43,124 nucleotides of DNA from a bacterium (GCA_021163265.1 JAGGXC010000025.1:1-43124), one strand, 5' to 3'. Numbered from the stretch's first letter, positions 24,289 through 32,838 are shown. Notes: generated by a model not told the origin, from the letters alone. Program-made: numbers and translations.

Positions 24289-25137
24289 TTATAGGCTTAT
24301 TCTAGAGACATCGATGTCTAGTAGTTGACCTTTGGAATAATAATTAAGTATTTCTTTTGAATACGGAATCTCTCTTTCTATTTTAATGTGGTTCTTTTGA
24401 GCGATTTTAGAGATTAAAGATTTATCTCCCAAGTTTGACTGGTTTATAACTATTTTACTTTTTACTTTAAGTTTTTTGAGTAAATCAAGTATTATCTTCA
24501 AATCATGAGCTCCCATAGGTGTAGGTTCAGTAACTATTTCGGCTAAGTCACAATCACTGATTGCGGCAATTACTGGACAATGCGTACCTGCAGCTGAATC
24601 AAAAATTATAACATCTACCTTTTTCTTTTCTGCAAAATTAAGAGTAAATTTCTTTACCTGCGATACGGCTGGGCCTGTTTCTTGCAACCCAGGTTTTGTA
24701 ACGCCAGTAATCAACCAAAAATCTTTCTTTACTTTGTTTAAGTAGATCTTTCCAATTTCTTCTTTCTTTTGCTTTATAGCGCTGTACGGACAGACATTCC
24801 AGCAAACACCGCATCCAGAACATAATTCCTTTATAAATACAGGATATTTACCTGGTACTTGAAAAATAGCGTTATTTTCGCAATGTTTTGCGCACAATCC
24901 GCACTTTCTACATTTTTTCTTATCTAGTTTTGGAAAAATAGCATAAATTTTCTTGTTCGGTTTTTTTAATTTTTTGCTTATTAAAAGATAATCGTTGGGA
25001 CATTCAACATCGCAATCACAAAGAATTACTCTCTTTTTTTCTCTTGAATATTTATTCGCCAACAAAACTGCAAAGGTGCTTTTTCCTGTTCCGCCTTTTC
25101 CCCCGGTTACAACAATTTTTTTTAATTTCTTTTTCAT
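24289..25137 (-). CDS. MinD-superfamily ATPase with inserted ferredoxin domain (2)
   Basis: A 282-aa paralogue of the protein at 18507. Walker A is GGKGGTGKS (about 12-20). Ferredoxin motifs CRKCGLCAKHC and CSGCGVCWNVC lie at about 76-120, and the FDSAAGTHCP region follows. It is immediately after (1-bp separation) the 112-aa NifX-like gene. Having two such ATPases is common in NifX/orange-protein clusters, where they may act as a pair. Confidence 0.85.
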   Translation of the reverse strand: MKKKLKKIVVTGGKGGTGKSTFAVLLANKYSREKKRVILCDCDVECPNDYLLISKKLKKPNKKIYAIFPKLDKKKCRKCGLCAKHCENNAIFQVPGKYPVFIKELCSGCGVCWNVCPYSAIKQKKEEIGKIYLNKVKKDFWLITGVTKPGLQETGPAVSQVKKFTLNFAEKKKVDVIIFDSAAGTHCPVIAAISDCDLAEIVTEPTPMGAHDLKIILDLLKKLKVKSKIVINQSNLGDKSLISKIAQKNHIKIEREIPYSKEILNYYSKGQLLDIDVSRISL

Positions 25138-25476
25138 TTAAAATATATCTTTTTGGTCCAAAAACTCTAATTGTTCCTTCTCAAAATAAGTTATATTTTC
25201 ATCGATTTTTTTACTTTTAGCTTTATATATTTTTATTCCTAAATTGTTGAATTTCTCAAAAGCTCGAGCTCCCATAGCCAAAGCAATAACTATGTCTACC
25301 CCTCTTTTTTTAAGGAAATCAGGAGGAAGTTCATCTTTGCCTGTCATTTCTGGATTTTCTAAAAGCTCAAAACTCTGATTTTCTGTATCATAAACCAAAT
25401 AATACTTAGCTCTACCGAAATGTAGATTGATTTCTCCTTTTAAATTTTGATCGTTTGTAGGAAAAGCAATTTTCAT
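25138..25476 (-). CDS. NifX/NifB-family dinitrogenase cofactor-like protein
   Basis: A 112-aa protein of the DiNase Fe-Mo cofactor family. It shows the typical MKIAFPTNDQ start, INLHFGRAKYYLVYD, the DIVIALAMGARAFEKF block, and the GIKIYKA strand. These proteins bind or carry metal-sulfur clusters. There are no nitrogenase genes here, so the role is probably another Mo, Fe or Cu cluster, as in orange protein. It lies between the cation-efflux fusion and the MinD ATPase. Confidence 0.85.
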   Translation of the reverse strand: MKIAFPTNDQNLKGEINLHFGRAKYYLVYDTENQSFELLENPEMTGKDELPPDFLKKRGVDIVIALAMGARAFEKFNNLGIKIYKAKSKKIDENITYFEKEQLEFLDQKDIF

Positions 25477-25480
25477 ACTC

Positions 25481-26725
25481 TTATTCTTTTATTCGTGTGG
25501 GTTGTTCTATTTTTTTAAGTTTATTTTCTAAGAATTTGTTAATTACTTCTTTAATGGTTCCATCTTCGGCTTTATATATTTGAACAAGATTGTCTCTTAA
25601 TGTGTGAAAAGATATAGGACCTATTTCTTTTGTTATCAAGATATCTGGTTTCTTTTCAGCAAGAAATTTACTAACAGATAATCCTGCCCGCACACTTTTT
25701 TCTTTATAAGGATTTTCTATAAATTCTAAAGACGATAATTTGTTTTCTTTAATTTTTACAATAGCAAACAAATAAGCTCTCCCAAATTGTTTACTTACAA
25801 GCGAATTTAACTGATTGTTCTCATTGACAGGAATAATAATCGTTGGTTCTTTTATTTCAGACGGTTCAATATGAATAATAAAAGAATCTAACTGAGGAAT
25901 TGTTTCTTTTGTTTTTTTCTCTATTTCATCTGCTATTTCATGGGCTTTTTGAACTGCCAAAGATTTTTCAATTTTTATATTTACTTCTCCAAAGATAAAT
26001 GGACCCGATCTCCTTAATTTAAGCCCAGAAAAACCTTGAATATTTGGAATAGATAAAAGAAGGTTTTTTACTTTCTTCTCTATTTCTTTGGAAGGGCTGA
26101 TATCCATTAAACTTAATATCGAGTCTTTTATTGACTCTAGTCCGATTTTAAAGACAAGTAGAGAAAGCAAAAGCCCTACTATTCCTTCTATTTTTGGAAT
26201 TCCAAGATAAGTAGATATAATCCCTCCTACAACAAGGGATGATGAAAAAATATGTGAAGTTAGTTCTTTTCCTTGGGCTGTTATGCTTTGGGAATTAATC
26301 TCCTTTCCTATTTTTGTCTCATATCTACCCAAGAAAAACAAAAAAACCGCATCTGATAATGCTATTGCTATTGCTCCGTAAGCTAAATTTAAAGGCTGGA
26401 AAGAAAATATTCTTTGAAAACTTTCTCTGGCAATTTCAAAACCTGCTAAGATAATAAGAAAAGACACAAAAAACGCTACAATATTCTCTGCTTTATAAAA
26501 TCCGTAAGGAAATTTTTCTGTAGGTTTTTTCTGTGAAATTTTAAAACCTAGCCATACAAAGAAACTTTCTATTGTATCTGTTAAGCTATGGACTCCATCC
26601 GATAAAAGAGCAACACTACCTGAAATTAAAGCAATTATCACTTTAGCCAAAGCAAAGAAAAAAACAGCAATAGAAACCTTACTGGCAGTACTTTCTCCTT
26701 TTTTAAGAATCTCTTCTCTTTGCAT
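25481..26725 (-). CDS. Cation diffusion facilitator fused to a NifX-like domain
   Basis: A 414-aa two-part protein. Residues 1-200 form a CDF transporter with six membrane segments and the metal motif SDGVHSLTD (D43, H46, D50). In the second site, H158 is followed by serine at +4 where an Asp is usual. Residues 205-290 are the cytoplasmic CDF domain. Residues about 293-395 are a NifX-type domain (VSKQFGRAYLFAIVKI, ITKEIGPISFHTL). Fusion suggests that the cluster-binding domain senses or accepts the transported metal, probably Fe2+ or Zn2+. Encoded between two other NifX-like genes. Confidence 0.83.
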   Translation of the reverse strand: MQREEILKKGESTASKVSIAVFFFALAKVIIALISGSVALLSDGVHSLTDTIESFFVWLGFKISQKKPTEKFPYGFYKAENIVAFFVSFLIILAGFEIARESFQRIFSFQPLNLAYGAIAIALSDAVFLFFLGRYETKIGKEINSQSITAQGKELTSHIFSSSLVVGGIISTYLGIPKIEGIVGLLLSLLVFKIGLESIKDSILSLMDISPSKEIEKKVKNLLLSIPNIQGFSGLKLRRSGPFIFGEVNIKIEKSLAVQKAHEIADEIEKKTKETIPQLDSFIIHIEPSEIKEPTIIIPVNENNQLNSLVSKQFGRAYLFAIVKIKENKLSSLEFIENPYKEKSVRAGLSVSKFLAEKKPDILITKEIGPISFHTLRDNLVQIYKAEDGTIKEVINKFLENKLKKIEQPTRIKE

Positions 26726-26736
26726 AATTTATTTGT

Positions 26737-27192
26737 TTAAAAATTTCCTCTTCCAAAACCTCCACCTTGTCCCAAACCTCTTCCAAAACCGCCTCCTCGA
26801 CCCAAACCTCTTCCAAAGCCTCTGCCTCTGCCAAAACCCATACCAAAAGGTCCTTGTGCTTGCGAAATTTCTGTTAACTCACCTTTCTTGTATTTATTTA
26901 ATGCCTCTTGAGCTGTTAGTCCTACACCATTATAAATTTCTATTCCTGATGCTTTTAATAATGAAAAGGCATTTGGTCCAACATTGCCAGAAATCACAAT
27001 TTTTGCTCCCTCAGATGCTACCTGCTGACTTGCTGCTATTCCCGCTCCTCGTCCATATTGAGATACTGGATTAGGAACAGATTTGAACTTTTCTGTTTTG
27101 GAATCAATAAACAAAAAATATGGTGCTCTTGCGAATACTGGAGATACTGGTGAATCAAGACCGGCTCCTGTTGTACATATACAAATTTTCAT
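26737..27192 (-). CDS. NifX-like protein with Gly/Arg/Phe-rich tail
   Basis: A 151-aa protein. Residues 1-110 form a NifX-type domain (MKICICTTGAGLDSPVSPVFARAPYFL, VISGNVGPNAFSLL). The last 35 residues are repeats of GFGRG and GLG(R/Q)GG. Such low-complexity tails are common on members of this family next to MinD ATPases. It is the first gene of the operon, 38 bp after the -10 element of the promoter at 27230-27257. Confidence 0.82.
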   Translation of the reverse strand: MKICICTTGAGLDSPVSPVFARAPYFLFIDSKTEKFKSVPNPVSQYGRGAGIAASQQVASEGAKIVISGNVGPNAFSLLKASGIEIYNGVGLTAQEALNKYKKGELTEISQAQGPFGMGFGRGRGFGRGLGRGGGFGRGLGQGGGFGRGNF

Positions 27193-27221
27193 AAAACAAT
27201 ATTTTTATTTAATTAATTATC

Positions 27222-27257
27222 TATTATGAATAATAATCCATAATAATCTTTTGTCAA
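27222..27257 (-). promoter_or_regulatory. Promoter and operator-like dyad of the metal/redox operon
   Basis: The minus strand carries TTGACA (27252-27257), a 16-bp spacer and TATTAT (27230-27235). TATTATG (27222-27228) and CATAATA (27239-27245) are perfect inverted arms spaced by 10 bp that bracket the -10. A repressor bound there would block the operon. The -35 overlaps the stop codon of murL. Confidence 0.6.
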
Positions 27258-28684
27258 GAACTTTTTTGGATCCAGGTAATATTTTTTCTTAAAATATCTT
27301 CAAATATCTTTGGAAGGTTGTTTTCTTTATTCCATGACTCAAGAATCTCTTTTGCTTCTGTCTCCAAGTTTTTATATCTTGGAAGAATTTTCTTCTCAAA
27401 ATGTTTTAATAAAAATGGTTTATTTAATCTATTCTTGTCTTTTTTCCAACTAAGATAAAAAGCAATAAGGCTTTCCTCTTTTGTTCCTACACATTCAAAA
27501 GGTTTAAATTTTTTCTCACCTATTAATTGTTCCATCAAAGGCAGAAGACTTACTTTTCTAAAAAGATTCTCGCCGAAAATCTTACGCATTTTTATTCTGT
27601 TTAGAAAAGGATAAAGCAAAGCAAATATAAAAAGGCATTTAGGGCAATTGCCGCACCATTTAGAAGATGGTTTTTTTCTTCCTGAATAAGTTTTGAATGC
27701 TTCATTACAACTCAAAAACACCGGAAAATATTTTGGATAATACGAAAACAATTTTGCAATTTGGATTTCATACAAAGGTCTCAAAAAACTGAAATACTCA
27801 GCGACCGGAGTTAAGTATTTTTTGCAGTAATTATCAAACTTTTTCTCAAACTCAAAACTTTTTGAATATTGATGATTAATAATTTTTCCTAGATATTTAA
27901 GATTTCCTTCATTTGCGCTTCTTTCATTGGAGAAAGCAATATATTTATAATCAAAGATTATTGCCAAAAAAACACTCAAAAATGCTAAATATGCTGAAAA
28001 AGGAGTATGACCGTTTAGAAACCCTTTTTGATTTAATGTAAAGAGTTTGGGATCTATTTTTCTTTCAACAATTATAGGTTTTTTACAACCAGCAATCTTA
28101 ATTATTTGTTTGGCGGCAGGGGTGGGATTTAAAGAAAAACAGCCGATTTGTTTTTTTGCTTTCTTTAGAATTTCAACAGTCACAGGAGAATCCTTCCCTC
28201 CTCCTATAGGAATAAGAACTCTGTTTTTTAGTTTTTCTTGATATAAATGTAAACTTTTTTCAGTTTTTTTTGGTTTTTTCTGAGCTTCAATTTTTATAAA
28301 ATCTTTTTTGCGCCAGTCAATTCTGTTTTCATAGAAAAACTGTCCCATTCCATTGATTATTAAATCTTTCCACCATTCTATTTGCTCTTTGCTGAGTGTG
28401 CCTGTTTTAATCTTTATTTGAGGAGAACAGGTTGTTTTCCAATAACTTATCATCTCAATTAATCCAAGATGATAGATTAAATTATCGAGCACTTCTCTTC
28501 TTATTTTATTAAAATGAGATCTTTTGATGTTCTTTATTATCAAATGAGGACTAAATTTAATATTGGGCTCAATAAAGAACTCAAAAGAGATTTCTAAATT
28601 ATCCCCTATTATGTCATAAAGATATTTTTGGTATAAAAACTCAGGATACTGTTTTCTGAGAATTTGAGGATTTAGATTGGGCAT
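27254..28684 (-). CDS. murL: MurL-like UDP-MurNAc-L-Ala-L-Glu epimerase
   Basis: A 476-aa cytoplasmic protein. PIGGGKDSPVT resembles the ATP-pyrophosphatase P-loop, followed by SNERSANEGN and a late SSKWCGNCPKC motif, the pattern I associate with MurL. MurL turns the terminal L-Glu of UDP-MurNAc-L-Ala-L-Glu into D-Glu, replacing glutamate racemase. The ORF track begins at a TTG nine codons earlier, but a promoter (28691-28719) ends six bases before ATG 28684, so I use that ATG and expect a leaderless mRNA. The partner MurD2 is not in the window. Confidence 0.66.
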   Translation of the reverse strand: MPNLNPQILRKQYPEFLYQKYLYDIIGDNLEISFEFFIEPNIKFSPHLIIKNIKRSHFNKIRREVLDNLIYHLGLIEMISYWKTTCSPQIKIKTGTLSKEQIEWWKDLIINGMGQFFYENRIDWRKKDFIKIEAQKKPKKTEKSLHLYQEKLKNRVLIPIGGGKDSPVTVEILKKAKKQIGCFSLNPTPAAKQIIKIAGCKKPIIVERKIDPKLFTLNQKGFLNGHTPFSAYLAFLSVFLAIIFDYKYIAFSNERSANEGNLKYLGKIINHQYSKSFEFEKKFDNYCKKYLTPVAEYFSFLRPLYEIQIAKLFSYYPKYFPVFLSCNEAFKTYSGRKKPSSKWCGNCPKCLFIFALLYPFLNRIKMRKIFGENLFRKVSLLPLMEQLIGEKKFKPFECVGTKEESLIAFYLSWKKDKNRLNKPFLLKHFEKKILPRYKNLETEAKEILESWNKENNLPKIFEDILRKNITWIQKSS

Positions 28685-28690
28685 TAGTAA

Positions 28691-28719
28691 ATAATAACTT
28701 AATTTCAACAATTAATCAA
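28691..28719 (-). promoter_or_regulatory. Promoter of murL, predicted leaderless
   Basis: The minus strand carries TTGATT (28714-28719), a 17-bp spacer and TATTAT (28691-28696), then six bases to ATG. The start of transcription should be at or next to the A of ATG. It excludes the upstream TTG start. Confidence 0.55.
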
Positions 28720-28727
28720 AAATGATA

Positions 28728-28756
28728 TTGACAAAATCTTTTTTGTATTGTATTTT
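28728..28756 (+). promoter_or_regulatory. Promoter of the lone plus-strand membrane gene
   Basis: TTGACA (28728-28733), 17-bp spacer, TATTTT (28751-28756). It diverges from the murL promoter; the two -35 elements are eight bases apart. The same layout, TTGACA-N17-TATTTT, occurs before the ATA-start gene at 37147. Confidence 0.6.
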
Positions 28757-28804
28757 AATAATGGAGGCCTTAGGACCTTTAAAAATAAAAAGGAGGTGAA
28801 TAGA

Positions 28805-29293
28805 ATGAAAGAGAAGATAATCTATATAAAACAGAACTGGCGTAATGAGCCTTCTCTTCCCCTCTTTGTTGCAACATTTCTATATACCGTAGCTTTCATC
28901 TTTACTTTAATAATAGATTTTTTAAGCAAAGATTTCCGTACGCCTCAATGGAGTTTCGTTGTTTACGGAAGCCTGCTATCTGCTTATGTGTTTTCTAAAG
29001 AATTCGGTGATCGCTGGATTCTAAAGATTAAATGGATACCACGAAAAGGAGATCTCTTTGTCTATATTTGGATAGGCCTCTCTTTTGTAATGTATCTTGT
29101 AGAATATCTTTCCTGTGGTATCTACCAGACACCTCCGATGGTAGGAAACATTGCTACAACAGTTATCTGTTTATACGTCTTTTCTAGAATCTCAAAATAC
29201 TTTTATAACAGAAGAAATCCCTATAACAGGATTTACGAAGATTTCGTTGATAAAGACTCTTATCTAGGTCCCAGTATACTATTTCCCAAATAA
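28805..29293 (+). CDS. Hypothetical membrane protein, single-gene unit
   Basis: A 162-aa protein with about four hydrophobic segments (around residues 20-38, 48-62, 83-101, 110-127) and a charged C-terminal tail. I recognise no family. AGGAGGTG at seven bases before ATG 28805 is one of the best SDs in the window, so I prefer this start over the ORF-track start 19 codons earlier. With its own promoter and terminator it is an isolated plus-strand gene between minus-strand operons. Confidence 0.68.
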   Translation: MKEKIIYIKQNWRNEPSLPLFVATFLYTVAFIFTLIIDFLSKDFRTPQWSFVVYGSLLSAYVFSKEFGDRWILKIKWIPRKGDLFVYIWIGLSFVMYLVEYLSCGIYQTPPMVGNIATTVICLYVFSRISKYFYNRRNPYNRIYEDFVDKDSYLGPSILFPK

Positions 29294-29337
29294 TATTAAT
29301 AATTAATGGAGGGGAAGGGAAAATTTAATAAAAAATT

Positions 29338-29367
29338 TGGCACAAGTTTTCCTTGTGCCACTTTTTT
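29338..29367 (+). terminator. Strong bidirectional terminator
   Basis: TGGCACAAG (29338-29346) and CTTGTGCCA (29352-29360) form a perfect 9-bp stem, followed by CTTTTTT on the plus strand and AATTTTTTATT on the minus strand. It ends both the 162-aa gene and the converging mraY operon. Confidence 0.85.
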
Positions 29368-29387
29368 CATTTTTTAATTTCGTTTTC

Positions 29388-30458
29388 TTATCCAAGCAAT
29401 CTAATAACTACACCGATGAGAGCAAGCACAACTCCAATAATCCAGAATCTCATAGTTACTTTATAAGAGGGCCATCCTTTTGCTTCAAAATGGTGATGAA
29501 TTGGAGTACATAAGAATATTTTTCTTTTAAAAATCTTTTTAGATAAGAGTTGTATAATTACTGAACCAGATTCGAGAACTAAAAGACCGGCGATAATAGG
29601 AAGCACAGCTACTGAATCAGTAAGAAAAGCAACGACTGTCATTGCTGATGTGAGTCCTAAAATTCCTGTTTCTCCCATATAGAATCGGGCTGGAGGAATA
29701 TTAAACCACAAGAAAGCAAATAAAGTTCCAACAATTACTGCACAGAAACTAGCTAAATCAATTTTTCCTTGAGAGAAAGCTATAATAGCAAAAGCTCCAA
29801 AAATAGAAGCAAAAACACCTCCAGCAAGTCCATCTACTCCATCAATAATTCCCCCTGACCAACTTGCTACCATTACCAAAATAAAAAGAGGGATATACCA
29901 TATGCCAATAAAAAAATCTCCAAATAAAGGAATATGAATTGTATTCCATCCTAATTTGTAAAAGAACCACCATCCTCCTACTAATCCAATTAAGATAATT
30001 ATAAAAAGCCTTTTTTTAAATGTCATTCCTCCTCCAATATATTTTCCTTTTTCAGTAACCTGCAAAATATCATCCAATAATCCGACAATAGAAGCAGCGA
30101 TTAAAGCAAATAATGGAAGCCATGTTTCTTTTCTAGAAAGAATATCAAACCTTCTAAGGAAAGTTTGAGAAAAGATTCTACTCAATATCCAAAACAAAAA
30201 TATAATTCCTGAGCTTGTGATCCAAATAAGCAATCCTCCGAACCGAGGGGTTTTTGTTTCTCTTTCTTTATGGAGGTTATAAAAAACAGTAGCTTCTTCA
30301 CCTGTTATAGTTTTATTGCGAGCTTTCTTTTTCCATAATTTATATTTGTAAAGAAAGTATGTCAAAAATGGCGTCCAAAGAATTGCAACAATCGCAGCAG
30401 AAGCCGACAAACTCATTACTTTTATTGTATTAAAGGTAAGCAATGATAAATGAGTCAT
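29388..30458 (-). CDS. mraY: Phospho-N-acetylmuramoyl-pentapeptide transferase
   Basis: A 356-aa polytopic enzyme that loads phospho-MurNAc-pentapeptide onto undecaprenyl phosphate to form lipid I. Diagnostic sites are the DDILQVTEKG acidic pair, NxxDGxDGLA-like GIIDGVDGLAGG, MGETGILGL, and the PIHHHFEAKGW histidine motif. About ten membrane segments and a normal length. It follows the S11 carboxypeptidase gene by 5 bp, so it is the last gene of the aspS operon. Confidence 0.93.
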   Translation of the reverse strand: MTHLSLLTFNTIKVMSLSASAAIVAILWTPFLTYFLYKYKLWKKKARNKTITGEEATVFYNLHKERETKTPRFGGLLIWITSSGIIFLFWILSRIFSQTFLRRFDILSRKETWLPLFALIAASIVGLLDDILQVTEKGKYIGGGMTFKKRLFIIILIGLVGGWWFFYKLGWNTIHIPLFGDFFIGIWYIPLFILVMVASWSGGIIDGVDGLAGGVFASIFGAFAIIAFSQGKIDLASFCAVIVGTLFAFLWFNIPPARFYMGETGILGLTSAMTVVAFLTDSVAVLPIIAGLLVLESGSVIIQLLSKKIFKRKIFLCTPIHHHFEAKGWPSYKVTMRFWIIGVVLALIGVVIRLLG

Positions 30459-30463
30459 AGAAG

Positions 30464-31444
30464 TTAAATTATCTTATCGCAATATTCTATGAGCTTCTTC
30501 ATTTCAACAAAGCGACTTTCTGGAGAATCTGCTCCTAGAATCACATTGATTAAATAATTATTATCACGTTTTAAAACTAAAATTATACATCCTCCTGCTT
30601 CCTCTGTGTAGCCTGTTTTTCCTCCTATTATTTCAGGAATTTCTGCCAATAATTTGTTAGTATTTTCGGTAATGTAATGATGGGTTTCTCCATTTGGATA
30701 AATAACTCTCCAAGATTGATAACGGGTTATCTCAAAAATCTCAGGATGATTTTTTAGAATATAAGAAGCTAATTTAGCCAGATCGGAGGCAGTAGAATAA
30801 TTCTCTAAGCCATTAAGACCTGTGGGATTATTAAAGAAAGTATTCTTGAGGCCAATCTCTTTTGTTTTTTTGTTCATTAAATCAACAAAATGATCTTTGT
30901 TTGTTGTCGTAGAATCTCTTTTGGTTATTCCTTCTGCTAAAGCAAAAGCTGCATCGTTAGACGATTCTATAAGCATAATGTGCATTAACTGATTTACAGA
31001 AAGAGCTTCACCAGGACTTAACCTACCTGCTTGACTTTCTTGTTCTACAGCTCTTTTGCTTATAAAAAGAATTTGGTCAGGTTGATAAATTTCTTCAGCT
31101 ACAATAGCTGTGACTAATTTTGTAATAGAAGCTATAGCCCTCTTTTTATTGGCATTTTTCTCAAAGATAACTTTTTGTTTACCATCTGAAGTGATTAACA
31201 CCGAAATGAACGATTCAACTGAGAGGTTAATCTCTGGTTTTTCTTCTGAAATAAGGGATTCATTTTTATCTTTGTGATGCAAATTGATATTAATATCTGC
31301 TAGAAGAATATATGGCTCCTCGCTTATTTTTTGCCAATAAAAGATTTCTTCTACTTCTTTTTGAAACAAGTTTAGTCCCCAGAAAGCAAAAAAACTTATT
31401 AAAAAAGCAATAATAAAGAATTGTATATTTTGCTTTGGATTCAT
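30464..31444 (-). CDS. D-alanyl-D-alanine carboxypeptidase (peptidase S11)
   Basis: A 326-aa exported penicillin-binding protein with an N-terminal membrane anchor (about 8-26). Active-site motifs are SITK (SxxK), SSNDA (SxN) and GKTGYT (KTG), in that order. It trims the terminal D-Ala of peptidoglycan stem peptides, limiting cross-linking. The C-terminal beta domain of PBP5 is absent, so this is a short form. Its start overlaps the end of aspS by 4 bp. Confidence 0.88.
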   Translation of the reverse strand: MNPKQNIQFFIIAFLISFFAFWGLNLFQKEVEEIFYWQKISEEPYILLADININLHHKDKNESLISEEKPEINLSVESFISVLITSDGKQKVIFEKNANKKRAIASITKLVTAIVAEEIYQPDQILFISKRAVEQESQAGRLSPGEALSVNQLMHIMLIESSNDAAFALAEGITKRDSTTTNKDHFVDLMNKKTKEIGLKNTFFNNPTGLNGLENYSTASDLAKLASYILKNHPEIFEITRYQSWRVIYPNGETHHYITENTNKLLAEIPEIIGGKTGYTEEAGGCIILVLKRDNNYLINVILGADSPESRFVEMKKLIEYCDKII

Positions 31445-32838
31445 TTATTTTTCGATTCTATTCTTATGTGTAATTCTTTTAATTGTTTTTTTGTCACCTC
31501 AGAAGGTATATTCATCATCAAATCTCTTCCATCTCCTGTTTTTGGAAATGCTATTACCTCTCTGATGCTTGGTTCATTGAGAGTAATTGCTAAAAATCTT
31601 TCAATTCCTGCAGCTATTCCTCCATGCGGTGGAACACCAAAAGAGAATGCCTCAAAATAATGAGCGAAATTCTTTTTAATCTCCTCTTTTTTATGTCCTA
31701 ATACTTCAAAAACAGCCAAAAGTACATCCAAGTTAGTAGTTCTAATACTTCCTCCTCCTATTTCATATCCATTTAGCACGAAATCATATTGATGAGCCAA
31801 AATTTTTTCAGGATACTTTTTTATTTTTTCAATATCTTCTGTCTGAGGCTTGGTAAAAGGATGGTGCATTGCTCCCCATCTTTTTTCTTTCTCATGCCAT
31901 TCAAACATAGGAAAATCAGTAATAAACGCAAAAGCAAGTTCTTGATCGTCTTCTTTATTTTCTCTTATATCAGGTTTATCAGTTTTATATTTTGTGATTG
32001 CTTCTTTATAAGTTATCCTTGGAAAAGGAATTTGAAGAATTTTTTTCTCAGGAAAAATCTCTTTTACTAAAGCTATATATAAAGTTTCTATAAGGTTTAG
32101 AATTTCTTCTTGAGAAGTAAAAGCCATTTCTATATCCAATTGAGTATGTTCAACTTGTCTATCTGCCCTTGGATCCTCATCGCGAAGAGCACGAGCAATC
32201 TGAAAATATTTCTCAATTCCTGAGATCATCAGTAATTGTTTATATTGCTGGGGGCTCTGAGGAAGAGCATAAAATTTGCCTGGATGAAGTCGTGAAGGAA
32301 CTAAAAAATCTCTTGCACCTTCAGGAGTAGATTTAGTAAGAATAGGAGTTTCTACTTCTACAAAACCTCTTTCTATTAGAAATTTTCTCATAAAATAAAT
32401 AACCCTTTGACGAATTTCTAAGTTCCTCTTCATTCTTTGACGTCTAAGATCAATATAACGATACCGTAGTCTTTTTTCTTCAGATATTTCGTATCCATCA
32501 GTATCTATTGCAAAAGGCAATGTTTTAGCCTCAGAATAGATTTTTATCTCTTCTGCTCTTAGCTCTATGTTCCCGCTGGCGATTTTTGGATTTTCCATTC
32601 CTTCAGGTCGTTTTGATACTCTCCCTTTAATTTCTACTACCCATTCTGGTTTAACTTTTTTAGCAATCTCATAAGCTTTACTTTCGCTAGGATTAAAAAC
32701 TACTTGAATTAATCCTTCCATATCTCTTAAATCAATAAAAACCAACTTTCCGTGGCTTCTTTTTGAACAGATCCATCCTTCCACTTTAATTGTTTGATCT
32801 AAATATTTTTCTGCCTGAGAAGATAATATTCTTTTCAT
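31441..32838 (-). CDS. aspS: Aspartyl-tRNA synthetase lacking the GAD domain
   Basis: A 465-aa class II synthetase that charges tRNA-Asp (possibly also tRNA-Asn). An N-terminal OB fold (about 15-105) is followed by the catalytic core with motif 2 FQIARALRDEDPRADRQ and motif 3 GIERFLA. Signature blocks such as FYALPQSPQQYKQLLM are of the bacterial type. Bacterial AspRS is about 590 aa because a GAD domain of about 120 residues sits between KPDLR and DFPMFE; here KPDIR runs almost directly into FITDFPMFEW. The core is otherwise intact, so it should be active. Confidence 0.92.
   Translation of the reverse strand: MKRILSSQAEKYLDQTIKVEGWICSKRSHGKLVFIDLRDMEGLIQVVFNPSESKAYEIAKKVKPEWVVEIKGRVSKRPEGMENPKIASGNIELRAEEIKIYSEAKTLPFAIDTDGYEISEEKRLRYRYIDLRRQRMKRNLEIRQRVIYFMRKFLIERGFVEVETPILTKSTPEGARDFLVPSRLHPGKFYALPQSPQQYKQLLMISGIEKYFQIARALRDEDPRADRQVEHTQLDIEMAFTSQEEILNLIETLYIALVKEIFPEKKILQIPFPRITYKEAITKYKTDKPDIRENKEDDQELAFAFITDFPMFEWHEKEKRWGAMHHPFTKPQTEDIEKIKKYPEKILAHQYDFVLNGYEIGGGSIRTTNLDVLLAVFEVLGHKKEEIKKNFAHYFEAFSFGVPPHGGIAAGIERFLAITLNEPSIREVIAFPKTGDGRDLMMNIPSEVTKKQLKELHIRIESKNK

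Noticed and set aside
26733-27074. Plus-strand 113-aa Leu/Phe-rich ORF
   Set aside because: A shadow of the Gly/Arg/Phe-rich repeats of the NifX-like gene on the other strand.
25138-27192. Nitrogen fixation locus
   Set aside because: NifX-like domains occur, but no nifH, nifD, nifK or nifB-type radical SAM gene is present; the family has wider roles.
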